NCBI RefSeq assembly: GCF_000819885.1
Contig: NZ_CDBO01000004.1
Span: forward strand, 1 to 64,000
Direction of reading: 5' to 3'
Source of the DNA: Aeromonas fluvialis
Lineage (GTDB): Bacteria; Pseudomonadota; Gammaproteobacteria; Enterobacterales; Aeromonadaceae
Length of the DNA stretch: 64,000 nt
Shown here: positions 29,115-36,548 of the stretch, one piece after another
Position numbering within the stretch: position 1 is the first letter of the stretch
Layout: every line of letters starts with the position of its first letter
Translations under genes and position numbers: made by a program
Notes under the pieces: generated by a model
The model's input: the letters and a program-made list of their open reading frames with translations, nothing else
What the model was told of the DNA's origin: nothing
The model's database searches: none

Positions 29115-30115
29115 CGGGGTCAGGGCTTTCATTTTGACTGTCGCCACCGCAATCCGGTTCAGCTCATTCATCTTGACGTTTACCATTAGCATCCCTGTCT
29201 ATGTCTTGTTGTTCTTTGCAATGATCCGGCTCACCAGTGAGTAATGAATGCCAAAAAATTCACCAATCTGTTTTTGGCTTTTTTTCTAAAGAAGACCACC
29301 AGAACGGTATGCGTTAAGGATTGCCTCATCGCGGGTGGCGGCTTGCTGTTAATTGCGGCCTGCGCTGTTTTAGCGGCACTTCTGATAAATCGCCATCACT
29401 CATCTATTGCAGCGCTTGTTGCTGTTTCACAAAGTCTTCATCACCCAGATAAATTTGGTGTTTCAGATCATCCCAAATCCGTTTTTGCACACCTTGGTAA
29501 ACAAACTTGATGTATGCGTTGATGGCGGTTGCCCGCCGTTCACCAAAGCTATTCAACAGCGTATCGGTTGCCAGCCAGCTGGGGGGAGCACATTTGCCAA
29601 TGGTGTATGGCCAACTGCTCCATGGCCAGTCATCCAGTGTGTCTACCATGCTGGCTCGCAGCGGGTTCAACACGATATAGCGACATAGTTCCCGTAAATA
29701 GGCGTCATTATCCACCAGTATTGCTTTATAACGCCCTTGAAAAAGATGGCCGACCCGGTGGTGTTTTTTATTCATGGCTTGGGTAAACACACCGTTTAGC
29801 TGTCGCATGCCTTTGCTCAAGTTTGCATCTGGCGTTTCAAGCAGTAGGTGGTAGTGATTATTCATCAAGCAATAGGCATGTATAACCCAGTTATGCTGAT
29901 AACAGACGGCATCGAGTGTATCCAGAAATAGCTCAAAATCCGCTTCATCAAGATAGATGGCTTTTCTTTCATTGCCTCTGGCGGTGATGTGGTACAAGGC
30001 ACCGGCAAATTCCAATCTCAATGGTCTGCTCATCATCCATCCCCTGCGTGTGGCACAGCGACGTAATCAGAATAGCCACAACATTAGCAGGTGCAAAATG
30101 AAAGACCTGACCCTG
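29115..30115. mobile_element. REP-transposase (RAYT) element with inverted ends
   Basis: The two ends are inverted copies, each reading inward roughly GGGTCAGGgctttcattttg (29115-29136 and complement of 30094-30115; 20 of 22 positions agree). Between them is a broken Y1-type transposase gene. The right end lies inside the 3' end of rfbB and supplies its last codons and stop. I saw no clear target duplication, which agrees with HUH-type transposition. Confidence 0.75.
29199..30036 (-). pseudogene. REP-associated tyrosine transposase, decayed
   Basis: The first 210 codons (30036-29404) are a good Y1_Tnp/RAYT domain: LYHITARGNERKAIYLDE, the HUH motif in MNNHYHLLLE, HLFQGRYKAILVD and RYIVLNPLRASMV. 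A TAG then interrupts QQALQ, and the expected continuation GDLSEVPLKQRRPQL follows in the same frame. A frameshift leads to ATRDEAILNAYRSGGLL and a second, near a run of A, to QIGEFFGIHYSLVSRIIAKN, the normal RAYT C-terminus, ending at 29199. So one stop and two frameshifts have killed a once complete gene of about 280 codons. Aeromonas RAYT copies elsewhere could still act on its ends. Confidence 0.85.
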
Positions 30116-31181
30116 TTTTACTCAGATACCACTGCACAGTTTTGCGAATGCCTGACTCGAAAGTCTCCTCTGGCTGCCAATCCAGCTCACGGCTCATCTT
30201 GGTCGCATCGATCGCATAGCGGCGATCGTGGCCGGGGCGATCCACCACATAGGTGATTTGATCGCGGTAGCTTCTCCCCTCACCCCGGCCCTCTCCCCCA
30301 AAGGGCGAGGGTGATAGAGGTACCATCTCGTCGAGCAGATCGCAGATGGTATGCACCACGTCGAGGTTCTGCTTCTCGTTATGACCGCCGATGTTGTAGG
30401 TCTCCCCGACCAAGCCGGTGGTCACCACCTTGTAGAGCGCGCGGGCGTGGTCTTCCACATAGAGCCAGTCACGGATCTGGTCGCCCTTGCCATAGACCGG
30501 CAGCGGCTTGCCCGCGATGGCGTGGGCGATGGTTTGTGAAATCAGTTTTTCCGCATGTTGCCAAGGGCCGTAATTGTTCGAGCAGTTAGTCACCAGAATG
30601 GGCAGCCCGTATGTCCGATGCCAGGCGCGCACCAGATGGTCGCTGGCGGCCTTGGAGGCAGAATAAGGGCTGCTGGGGGCGTAAGGGGTGGTCTCTGTAA
30701 ACAACGGCAATGGTTTATTCCACAAGGGATGACCGGCACTCACCTCATCCGGATGGGGCAGATCCCCATACACCTCATCGGTGGAGATATGGTGGAAGCG
30801 GAAGGCCACCTTGCGGGGATCGGGGAGACCATTCCAGTAGGCGCGAGCCGCTTCTAGCAACATATAGGTGCCGACGATATTGGTCTCGATAAAGTCAGCC
30901 GGGCCGGTAATGGAGCGGTCAACATGGCTCTCGGCGGCCAGGTGCATCACAGCATCCGGCTGGTGCAGGGCAAATACCCGATCCAGCTCGGCACGGTTGC
31001 AGATATCCACTTGCTCAAACGCATAGCGATCACTTGACGATACATCGGCCAGGGATTCCAGATTGCCGGCATAGGTGAGTTTATCAAGGTTGATAACGGC
31101 ATCCTGAGTATCACGAATGATATGACGCACCACGGCCGAGCCGATAAAACCAGCGCCACCGGTCACGAGAATTTTCATCAT
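30084..31181 (-). CDS. rfbB: dTDP-glucose 4,6-dehydratase with in-frame repeat and altered C-terminus
   Basis: RfbB makes dTDP-4-keto-6-deoxyglucose, the second step to dTDP-L-rhamnose. [15 protein letters not shown], the [11 protein letters not shown] block, the STDEVYGDL active site and [12 protein letters not shown] are intact. Two oddities stand out. Codons for about 15 residues ([16 protein letters not shown], near 30272-30320) come from a palindromic repeat between CDLLDEMV and SYRDQITYV. And the RAYT element cut off the normal last 20 or so residues and replaced them with SGLSFCTC. Two adjacent ATG codons at 31181 and 31178 are possible starts; the frame continues upstream only through repeat DNA. 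Activity is likely but unproven. Confidence 0.88.
   Translation of the reverse strand: MMKILVTGGAGFIGSAVVRHIIRDTQDAVINLDKLTYAGNLESLADVSSSDRYAFEQVDICNRAELDRVFALHQPDAVMHLAAESHVDRSITGPADFIETNIVGTYMLLEAARAYWNGLPDPRKVAFRFHHISTDEVYGDLPHPDEVSAGHPLWNKPLPLFTETTPYAPSSPYSASKAASDHLVRAWHRTYGLPILVTNCSNNYGPWQHAEKLISQTIAHAIAGKPLPVYGKGDQIRDWLYVEDHARALYKVVTTGLVGETYNIGGHNEKQNLDVVHTICDLLDEMVPLSPSPFGGEGRGEGRSYRDQITYVVDRPGHDRRYAIDATKMSRELDWQPEETFESGIRKTVQWYLSKTGSGLSFCTC
30272..30322. repeat. Palindromic repeat inserted in frame within rfbB
   Basis: An imperfect hairpin, with CCCTCACCCCGGCCCTCTCC on one arm and GGGCGAGGGTGATAGAGG on the other, has the look of the dispersed CCCTCACCC/CCCTCTCCC repeats of many proteobacteria. 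It keeps the rfbB frame open and adds about 15 residues at a surface-like junction near the C-terminal substrate-binding region. Confidence 0.75.
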
Positions 31182-31240
31182 GTTGAAGGCTTTTTGGTTA
31201 AGTAGTGAATGTGTGATGTTGAGTGCGCCAAGGCGCTGTC

Positions 31241-31377
31241 CTGGATTCCCGCCTGCGCGGGAATGACGGATCGGTTGGCGCGTGGGCATCACGAATCGGT
31301 TCTTTCTTGTCATCCCCGCGAAGGCGGGGATCCATCAGTGATGTCATACCACAGGTCTTGCCACGTGGGGTTTTGCG
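31241..31377. repeat. Long direct repeat, copy A (with palindromic modules)
   Basis: The copy starts CTGGATTCCCGCCTGCGCGG, includes the inverted pair CCCGCCTGCGCGGGAATGAC and GTCATCCCCGCGAAGGCGGG, and ends in the 3' part of the GIY-YIG gene at TGGGGTTTTGCG. Copy B at 31708-31889 matches it almost base for base apart from one insertion. In translation such repeats give the familiar HSRAGGNPG peptide. Confidence 0.9.
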
Positions 31378-31618
31378 TTTCGATCAGGTTAATTTTCCAT
31401 TCCCGTCGCCATTTTTTGAGCTGTTTTTCTCGAGTGATAGCGGCGTACATCGTTTTATGCGCTTCAAAATAGACCAGCATGGTCACGTTGTATTGATGGG
31501 TGAAACCGCCTGTTATGCCATTTTTATGCTGCCAGACTCGTTGCAACAGTTGGCTGGTCACACCGATATACAAGGTGCCGTGGTATTGGCTCGCCATGAT
31601 GTAAACAAACGGCTGCAT
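31310..31618 (-). CDS. GIY-YIG domain endonuclease-like protein
   Basis: The 102-aa single-domain protein has [20 protein letters not shown], in which Y-I and Y-I-G form the GIY-YIG core, followed by [27 protein letters not shown], where a catalytic-type arginine and glutamate occur. A ribosome site AAGGAT precedes the ATG. The C-terminal codons run into the palindromic repeat, giving [10 protein letters not shown]. Proteins of this small family have no agreed cellular role; the tight link to the repeats suggests a part in their spread or repair, which is inference. It is read in the same direction as the O-antigen genes but lies upstream of rfbB. Confidence 0.85.
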   Translation of the reverse strand: MQPFVYIMASQYHGTLYIGVTSQLLQRVWQHKNGITGGFTHQYNVTMLVYFEAHKTMYAAITREKQLKKWRREWKINLIETQNPTWQDLWYDITDGSPPSRG

Positions 31619-31707
31619 CTATCATCCTTGATACTGCTGGGTGCCTTGGTTGCGTTGTCCCTGGATTCCCGCCTTCGGGCGCTCACCTTAACCACCGGGG
31701 TTATTGC

Positions 31708-31889
31708 CTGGATTCCCGCCTGCGCGGGAATGACGGATCGGTTGGCGCGTGGGCATCACGAATCCGTTCTTTCTTGTCATCCCCGCGAAGGCGGGGATCC
31801 ATCTTTGACATCCTCCCGCCCTGAAGGACGGGGCTTCCCGCAAAAATTGGTGATGTCATACCACAGGTCTTGCCACGTGGGGTTTTGCG
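31708..31889. repeat. Long direct repeat, copy B, with an IS605-like end inserted
   Basis: This second copy of the 31241-31377 repeat is interrupted after GGGGATCCAT by about 47 bases containing GACATCCTCCCGCCCTGAAG and its hairpin partner. That resembles the terminal hairpin of IS200/IS605-family elements. The copy then continues with GTGATGTCATACCACAGG, a duplicate of the 3' end of the GIY-YIG gene. The copies therefore bracket the nuclease gene. Confidence 0.85.
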
Positions 31890-32070
31890 CGCATTCTCGC
31901 CGGCTCCGCATTAATCTCCTGCCAAACGTCACCGTCACTGATTAAATTGCGTTTCTGAACCGTTGCCCTTGATGCGAAAACCATCAGCTGAATTAAAACG
32001 GCGAGCCATCGGGCGGGTTAGCTGCGGCGAGCGCGGTCAAATTTCGGCCAAAAATCTGACAAACATCATG
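31890..32070. other. Leader region between JUMPstart and rfbB
   Basis: No gene of recognisable family is present. On the minus strand a 24-codon frame beginning MARRFNSADGFRIKG ends TQFNQ; it lacks a clear ribosome site. The stretch is the transcribed leader of the O-antigen operon as judged from the ops site, and the repeats and the GIY-YIG gene follow it downstream. Confidence 0.4.
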
Positions 32071-32103
32071 GCTACCGCCCCTGAGTTACAGCCCCCAGTT
32101 TGC
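32071..32103 (-). promoter_or_regulatory. JUMPstart sequence with ops element
   Basis: On the minus strand the sequence reads GGGGGCTGTAACTCAGGGG followed by CGGTAGC. This contains the ops core GGCGGTAGC preceded by the GCTGTAA..CAGGGG part of JUMPstart. In enterobacteria and relatives, ops pauses RNA polymerase and recruits RfaH, which suppresses termination through long polysaccharide operons. It lies about 890 bases upstream of rfbB, in the correct orientation. Confidence 0.88.
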
Positions 32104-32137
32104 TGCTTTTAACCATATTTCGCTTGCTGTTGGTCAT
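32072..32137 (-). CDS. Possible 21-residue leader peptide ending in ops
   Basis: A GGAGGA ribosome-binding site lies four bases before an ATG at 32137. The frame encodes MTNSKRNMVKSSKLGAVTQG plus R and stops at TAG, where CGG-TAG is part of the ops core. It is basic and has no known family. Translation up to ops would put a ribosome directly behind the paused polymerase, where RfaH is known to help ribosome recruitment. Coding status is unproven; the strong ribosome site is the main evidence. Confidence 0.5.
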   Translation of the reverse strand: MTNSKRNMVKSSKLGAVTQGR

Positions 32138-32220
32138 CGTGTCCTCCAGCTTTTTTGTGTCTCGATGGAACATCACCTTGTTAACCCCCTTGAGCCTGAA
32201 CAGCAAAAAGAGGGCCTGAT

Positions 32221-32249
32221 ATTATAAAGGGACATTCCGCCTACCAGCC
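32221..32249 (-). promoter_or_regulatory. Possible promoter of the O-antigen operon
   Basis: A perfect TATAAT lies at 32226-32221 on the minus strand, about 85 bases before the leader ORF. With 17-bp spacing the -35 position reads GGCTGG, which is poor. Distance and orientation suit the JUMPstart transcript. Nearby at 32318-32333 lies the small inverted repeat TTGAAT-aagg-ATTCAA. Confidence 0.45.
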
Positions 32250-32728
32250 CGATAAGGCGCAGATTCTATCTCGATTTTGGTAACCATGCACAGTAAAAAG
32301 TGTCTTCTACGATGGTGTTGAATAAGGATTCAATAGAACACTTACAGTGCTTAATTCACCCATCCGAATCACATTTCGAACCGCTCACAGCTCACAGCTC
32401 ACAGCTACGTTACCGTTTTTTTTGGTGAAAAAAAAAGAGGTGACCGAACGCACTGCCCGTTTTGTAGCCAGATTTAACTGACTCTTTTGTCAAAATGTGA
32501 CCTGTCGCTCAGAACAGGTGCACACGTTTTGGCTCAGCCACCTTTTGACTCAACCGCGCAGCCCTGTGTGCCTGTGCTCTTATGGCTCGTGAAGTCACGC
32601 ATCACCAGCACGAAGAAGATGGCCAGCATGGTGGCATGATCATCCCCCGCATCACCCCAAAAGTACCGAGCAGCCCCACGGGCCCGCCTGCGGCCGCTAA
32701 CCGGTATCCCAAACTCATCCCCGCACAC
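32250..32728. other. Gene-poor stretch upstream of the O-antigen promoter
   Basis: Open frames on both strands here lack ribosome sites or known domains. A GCTCACA unit is repeated about three times near 32386-32408, followed by poly-T and poly-A tracts near 32420-32445. A 54-codon plus-strand frame (32582-32743, MAREVTHHQHEED) and a minus-strand frame including MLAIFFVLVMRDF cannot be supported by family resemblance. Confidence 0.4.
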
Positions 32729-32773
32729 ATCGGGGCCTGACCGCCCGCTTTGGCAGTCAGGCCCCGATTTGTT
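32729..32773 (+). terminator. Strong hairpin, probable terminator
   Basis: A perfect 13-bp stem (ATCGGGGCCTGAC with GTCAGGCCCCGAT) has a 14-base loop and is followed by TTGTT. The T-rich side faces the plus strand, so it would end a plus-strand transcript from about 32.5 kb. The stop codon of the 54-codon frame lies inside the first arm. It may instead shield the next gene from outside transcription. Confidence 0.55.
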
Positions 32774-32805
32774 ACCCTGTGCGCCCCCTGCTTGAGGTAA
32801 CCCCT

Positions 32806-33369
32806 GTGCCACACTCTGACGCCATCCCCGCTCCCCAATCCTTTAACGATCAGCACATCCACATTCGGGCCGCCTTTGTGGCGCGGCTCAAATCCGGTGC
32901 TCACCTGCTCAATGGTCAGTGCGGTACGGGGGAGGATCTGTGCTGGCTGCGTGCAGAAGGGTATGTGGTCACCGCCTGTGAAGCGGTTCTGGCCGCCGCC
33001 AAAGTCGCCTCGCAGCAATCAGGGCAAGCGGTGCGGGTCTGCCCGCTGGCGCAGATGCACTCGGTGCTCCCTTACGATGGCATCTGGCTGAGTCGCCCGC
33101 TTGATAGCGACGCCGCTACCCTTGCTCCCCTGTTACAGCAGTTGGCGACCCTGCTCAAAGCGGGCGCTCCGATCTGCTTTCCCCTGCAGCCAAGCGGCAA
33201 GATAAGCCACGATCAGCTGACGCTGCATCTACAGCAACTCGTCACCACAGCCGGGATAGCGCTGCAACTGGCGCCGATGCCAGCCGACTCAGCCAACATG
33301 CCACCCTATGCCAATCAATCCGCCAACCAATACGTCATGTTGCTGCGTGGCGTTCATCAGGCCAGCTAA
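32806..33369 (+). CDS. Class I SAM-dependent methyltransferase-like protein
   Basis: The 187-aa protein has a motif-I-like GQCGTGEDLCWL near residue 45 and a strand EGYVVTACEAV with an acidic residue, as in small SAM-binding methyltransferases. Later motifs are weak and the usual substrate domain is short. The GTG start at 32806 is preferred because GAGGTA lies eight bases upstream. A GTG nine codons earlier has no such site. Substrate is unknown. It stands alone, with a terminator-like hairpin before it. Confidence 0.65.
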   Translation: MPHSDAIPAPQSFNDQHIHIRAAFVARLKSGAHLLNGQCGTGEDLCWLRAEGYVVTACEAVLAAAKVASQQSGQAVRVCPLAQMHSVLPYDGIWLSRPLDSDAATLAPLLQQLATLLKAGAPICFPLQPSGKISHDQLTLHLQQLVTTAGIALQLAPMPADSANMPPYANQSANQYVMLLRGVHQAS

Positions 33370-33491
33370 CGGGCTAATTCATCACACCTTTCTGCCGTAA
33401 ACGGCACTGGCGCGGCCCTCTGCATCCGATTAAATTATTGGCATATGCTACATACAAGTGTATAAGTAGCTTATGCCAATTAGGAGCCACC

Positions 33492-33806
33492 ATGCCAAGA
33501 CCCAAGATTGCCCGCCAGATCTGTGGCCGCCCCGCCAACAGCTGCTTCAAACCCAACGGCCGCCCCATGCATCAGCTGGAGCAGGTCACGCTGGCCCCTG
33601 ACGAGTTCGAGGCATTACGCCTCGTCGACCTTCAAGGAATGCAGCAGCAGGAGGCCGCCCTGGTGATGGGGGTTTCCCGTCAGACCCTGGCCAATATCCT
33701 GAAAAAAGGGCGCTACAAGGTGGTGGAGTGTCTGAGTCTGGGCAAGGCATTGATGATGCAACCCGCCGAGCCCGACCAGCAAACCAGTGGAGAAGAGCCG
33801 ATATGA
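33492..33806 (+). CDS. DUF134 / UPF0251 helix-turn-helix protein
   Basis: The 104-aa protein has the DUF134 start PRPKIARQICGRP, a cysteine-bearing N-terminus, LAPDEFEALRLVDLQGMQQQEAA and a sigma-like helix-turn-helix VSRQTLANILKKGRYKV. It is expected to bind DNA. The start at 33492 has GGAG six bases upstream; the frame continues further upstream without support. Its stop overlaps the next start as ATGA. DUF134 genes commonly adjoin NifX/NifB-like proteins, as here, so it may regulate this small metal-related cluster. Confidence 0.88.
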   Translation: MPRPKIARQICGRPANSCFKPNGRPMHQLEQVTLAPDEFEALRLVDLQGMQQQEAALVMGVSRQTLANILKKGRYKVVECLSLGKALMMQPAEPDQQTSGEEPI

Positions 33807-34384
33807 ATGCTGTCACAACCATGACCCCCCATCCCTGCAACAGCGCCCTGATGCTGAGTCAGGGCATGCTGGCCGGGCACTTTACCCGTGCCGAGCAGTT
33901 GCAGATCCTGAGCCCCGAAGGACGCGTCATCGCCACCCTGACCAACCCGGCTGCCGCCGAAGGTTGCCACGGCAAACAGGGGCTGCTCGATGCCCTCGCC
34001 CATCATCAGGTGGGTCAGGTGGTGGTGCGCAATATCGGCGAGCGGATGCTGGGGCGCCTGCTGGCGGCCAATATCCGGGTGCTGCAGTGCCGCTCTGCGC
34101 GGCTGCCGCTGCCCGCATTGCTGGCCCCCGCCAATCTGCAACCTCTCACCGAGGCCAGTCAGGGCCGCCCGTCTCGCCATCATCAAAGCAAGGCAGCGAT
34201 CCGTACCATCCAACCCCTCGGCGCAACCCAACGTCATGCCCATTGTCATGGTGGTTGCAACAGTGGTTCCAATCACTGTTGCGCCAGTGCTGGCAATCAG
34301 GCAGATAACTCACGACAAGGCCATACTGGTTGTCAGGGCAGTGAGGGTGCTGACCAACAGGCTGGTTGCTGTCATCATCACTGA
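33803..34384 (+). CDS. NifX/dinitrogenase Fe-Mo cofactor-like protein with His/Cys-rich tail
   Basis: The 193-aa protein has a NifX/NifB-type cofactor-binding fold at about residues 10-115: MLSQGMLAGHFTRAEQLQIL, LLDALAHHQVGQVVVRNIGERMLGRL. The C-terminal 55 residues are extraordinarily rich in His and Cys (HAHCHGGCNSG, NHCC, QAGCCHHH), a likely metal-binding tail. Nitrogen fixation genes are absent, so a role in metal handling is more plausible, which is inference. It is translationally coupled to the DUF134 gene. Confidence 0.82.
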   Translation: MNAVTTMTPHPCNSALMLSQGMLAGHFTRAEQLQILSPEGRVIATLTNPAAAEGCHGKQGLLDALAHHQVGQVVVRNIGERMLGRLLAANIRVLQCRSARLPLPALLAPANLQPLTEASQGRPSRHHQSKAAIRTIQPLGATQRHAHCHGGCNSGSNHCCASAGNQADNSRQGHTGCQGSEGADQQAGCCHHH

Positions 34385-34426
34385 TGCCATCACAGCGCAT
34401 GTCATCACCACCAAGGAGAAGAGATC

Positions 34427-34612
34427 ATGTCCATCTGGTTGTTAAGCCTGCTCGCCTCGTTCGTGCTGATCCTGGCCATGGGCACCATCATCTGGTGGCG
34501 CCAATACCGGCTTGCCCAGAAGCGGGAGGATAAAGCGGTGCGCCCTTGTGGCTGCTCCAGCGCCTGCGCCGATCACCTCCATCAGATCCGCGAACCGGGC
34601 TCGGAAAAATAG
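34427..34612 (+). CDS. FeoB-associated Cys-rich membrane protein
   Basis: This 61-aa protein has one transmembrane helix (about residues 4-25) followed by a basic stretch and the cysteine cluster RPCGCSSACADH. It resembles the FeoB-associated Cys-rich family found beside ferrous iron transporters, although no feoB occurs in this window. An AAGGAGAAGAG ribosome site precedes the ATG. It is probably in one transcript with the two upstream genes, and a terminator follows. Confidence 0.8.
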   Translation: MSIWLLSLLASFVLILAMGTIIWWRQYRLAQKREDKAVRPCGCSSACADHLHQIREPGSEK

Positions 34613-34627
34613 CCCCTCCCCATCATC

Positions 34628-34658
34628 CGGACAAGATCATGATTTTGTCCGCTTTTTT
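34628..34658 (+). terminator. Terminator of the DUF134-NifX cluster
   Basis: CGGACAA pairs with TTGTCCG around an inner ATCATGAT, and C followed by six T comes next. It lies 15 bases after the Cys-rich protein gene. Confidence 0.82.
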
Positions 34659-34829
34659 CTGCTACCACTCCCGGCGTTCCGGGCCCAACTGGTCGTCACC
34701 ATGGTCCGCCCTCACCAGCGCACATCATAAAGATTGTTCCGCTCAGTGATGCCCGCTGTATAGTTTTTGGTTAACCATTCCGGTAAAATCCGCGCCCTTA
34801 AAGAAGAGCCACCTAAGAGTGATTGAGCG

Positions 34830-36158
34830 ATGTCCAACACAAAACAGGCCCCCAAAGTAGGATTCGTCTCCTTGGGTTGCCCCAAAAACCTGGTCGATTC
34901 AGAACGCATCCTGACCCAGCTGCGTACCGAAGGGTACGACGTGGTGCCCAGCTATGACGATGCCGAGCTGGTCGTCGTCAACACCTGCGGCTTTATCGAC
35001 AGCGCGGTGCAAGAGTCGCTGGAAGCGATCGGCGAAGCGCTGGCCGAGAACGGCAAGGTGATCGTCACCGGTTGCCTTGGCGCCAAAGAGAACCAGATCC
35101 GCGAGATCCACCCCAAGGTGCTCGAGATCACCGGCCCCCACGCCTACGAAGAGGTGCTGAGTCACGTCCACAAGTATGTGGAAAAGCCGCAGCACAACCC
35201 GTTTACCAGCCTGGTGCCGGCCCACGGCGTCAAGCTGACCCCGCGTCACTACGCCTATCTGAAGATTTCCGAAGGCTGCAACCACCGCTGCACCTTCTGC
35301 ATCATTCCCTCCATGCGCGGGGATCTGGTGAGCCGCCCCATCGGCGAAGTGCTGGCGGAAGCCAAGCGCCTGAAAGAGGCGGGCGTGAAGGAAATTCTGG
35401 TGATCTCCCAGGACACCTCCGCCTACGGCGTCGATGTAAAGCACCGCACCGGTTTCTACGATGGCATGCCGGTCAAGACCAGCATGGTCGCCCTGTGCGA
35501 AGAGCTGGCCAAGCTCGACATCTGGGTGCGCCTGCACTACGTCTACCCCTACCCCCACGTGGATGACGTCATCCCGCTGATGCGCGATGGCAAGGTACTG
35601 CCCTACCTCGATATTCCGTTGCAGCACGCCAGCCCGCGCATCCTCAAACTGATGAAACGCCCGGGTACTGTCGAGCGCACCCTGGAGCGGATCCAGAAGT
35701 GGCGCGAAATCTGCCCGCAGATCACCCTGCGCTCCACCTTTATCGTCGGCTTCCCGGGCGAGACCGAGGAAGATTTCCAGATGCTGCTGGAGTTCATCGA
35801 CAAGGCGGAGCTGGATCGGGTCGGCTGCTTCAAATACAGCCCGGTCGAAGGGGCGCTGGCCAACGAGCTGCCGGACCCGGTACCGGAAGAGGTTCAGGAA
35901 GCGCGCTTCCAGCGCTTTATGGAGCTACAACAGCAGGTCTCCATCCGCAAGCTCTCCCGCAAAGTGGGTCAGGAGATGACCGTTATCATCGACGAAGTGG
36001 ACGAAGAGGGTGCCACTGGCCGCTCCTTTGCCGATGCGCCGGAGATCGACGGTCTGGTCTACCTCAACGGCGAAACCAGCCTCAAGCCGGGCGACATGGT
36101 CAAGGTGCGGATCGATGAATCCGACGAATATGACCTCTGGGCCAGCCTGATCGGCTAA
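34830..36158 (+). CDS. rimO: Ribosomal protein uS12 methylthiotransferase
   Basis: RimO is the radical-SAM methylthiotransferase that modifies the conserved aspartate (Asp88 in E. coli) of ribosomal protein S12. The 442-aa protein shows the N-terminal UPF0004 domain with [13 protein letters not shown] and VNTCGFID cysteines, and the radical-SAM CNHRCTFC motif with Cys150, Cys154 and Cys157. A C-terminal TRAM-type domain spans about residues 370-440. Length and motifs are normal. It stands as a single gene; a weak TATAGT -10-like box occurs near 34759. Confidence 0.97.
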   Translation: MSNTKQAPKVGFVSLGCPKNLVDSERILTQLRTEGYDVVPSYDDAELVVVNTCGFIDSAVQESLEAIGEALAENGKVIVTGCLGAKENQIREIHPKVLEITGPHAYEEVLSHVHKYVEKPQHNPFTSLVPAHGVKLTPRHYAYLKISEGCNHRCTFCIIPSMRGDLVSRPIGEVLAEAKRLKEAGVKEILVISQDTSAYGVDVKHRTGFYDGMPVKTSMVALCEELAKLDIWVRLHYVYPYPHVDDVIPLMRDGKVLPYLDIPLQHASPRILKLMKRPGTVERTLERIQKWREICPQITLRSTFIVGFPGETEEDFQMLLEFIDKAELDRVGCFKYSPVEGALANELPDPVPEEVQEARFQRFMELQQQVSIRKLSRKVGQEMTVIIDEVDEEGATGRSFADAPEIDGLVYLNGETSLKPGDMVKVRIDESDEYDLWASLIG

Positions 36159-36357
36159 TTCAGGTTTTCCTCGCAGAATAAAAAAGGGTCTTCGCATTAT
36201 CGCGGGAAAGAGAGGATTGACAGTCAGGGACTCAGGTAAATTGGCAGTCGCCAAACACACCAACCCCTGAGCCCTGCTGTCACTATGCATCCTATTGATC
36301 TCGCCGCTTTTTGGCCAGGCTACGCTGTTGTAGCCATGAAGCGTCGTGCCGATACCA

Positions 36358-36406
36358 GATGGCATACTGAATGGCATACTGAATGGCATACTGAATGGCA
36401 TACCAA
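36358..36406. repeat. 12-bp tandem repeat, nearly four copies
   Basis: ATGGCATACTGA is repeated three times exactly and a fourth copy diverges after ATGGCATAC. It lies between rimO and the tRNA terminator. No gene reads through it convincingly. It may be a small variable-number repeat. Confidence 0.9.
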
Positions 36407-36416
36407 AAATGGAATA

Positions 36417-36457
36417 AAATAAAAAGCCCAACCTAATCAACAGGTTGGGCTTTTTAT
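36417..36457 (-). terminator. Bidirectional terminator after tRNA-Ser
   Basis: A 10-bp stem, AGCCCAACCT with AGGTTGGGCT, has T runs on both strands. It directly follows the tRNA on the minus strand. Confidence 0.88.
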
Positions 36458-36458
36458 T

Positions 36459-36548
36459 TGGCGGAGAGACAGGGATTCGAACCCTGGGTGGCATTGCTGC
36501 CACAATTGATTTCGAGTCAATCCCGTTCGGCCACTCCGGCATCTCTCC
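36459..36548 (-). tRNA. serU: tRNA-Ser (anticodon CGA)
   Basis: On the minus strand the acceptor stem GGAGAGA pairs with TCTCTCC, the discriminator is G and the CCA end is encoded. The long variable arm (TGTGGCAGCAATGCCAC region) is typical of serine tRNA. The anticodon loop CTCGAAA gives CGA, reading UCG codons. GTTCGAATC forms the T loop. No integrated element lies at its 3' end. Confidence 0.96.

Noticed and set aside
32490-32530. CRP-like site TGTGAcctgtcGCTCA
   Set aside because: Only one half-site matches the consensus; the second half is poor.
32534-32812. 92-codon minus-strand frame with MLAIFFVLVMRDF
   Set aside because: It crosses the strong hairpin and the start of the methyltransferase-like gene and shows no family pattern. 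A shorter membrane peptide remains possible but is unsupported.
34146-34400. Minus-strand frame opposite the His/Cys-rich tail
   Set aside because: It mirrors the repeated CAC/TGT codons of the NifX-like tail and has no independent support.
36459-36548. tRNA-Ser as an integration site
   Set aside because: No integrase gene and no duplicated tRNA 3' end was found on either side.
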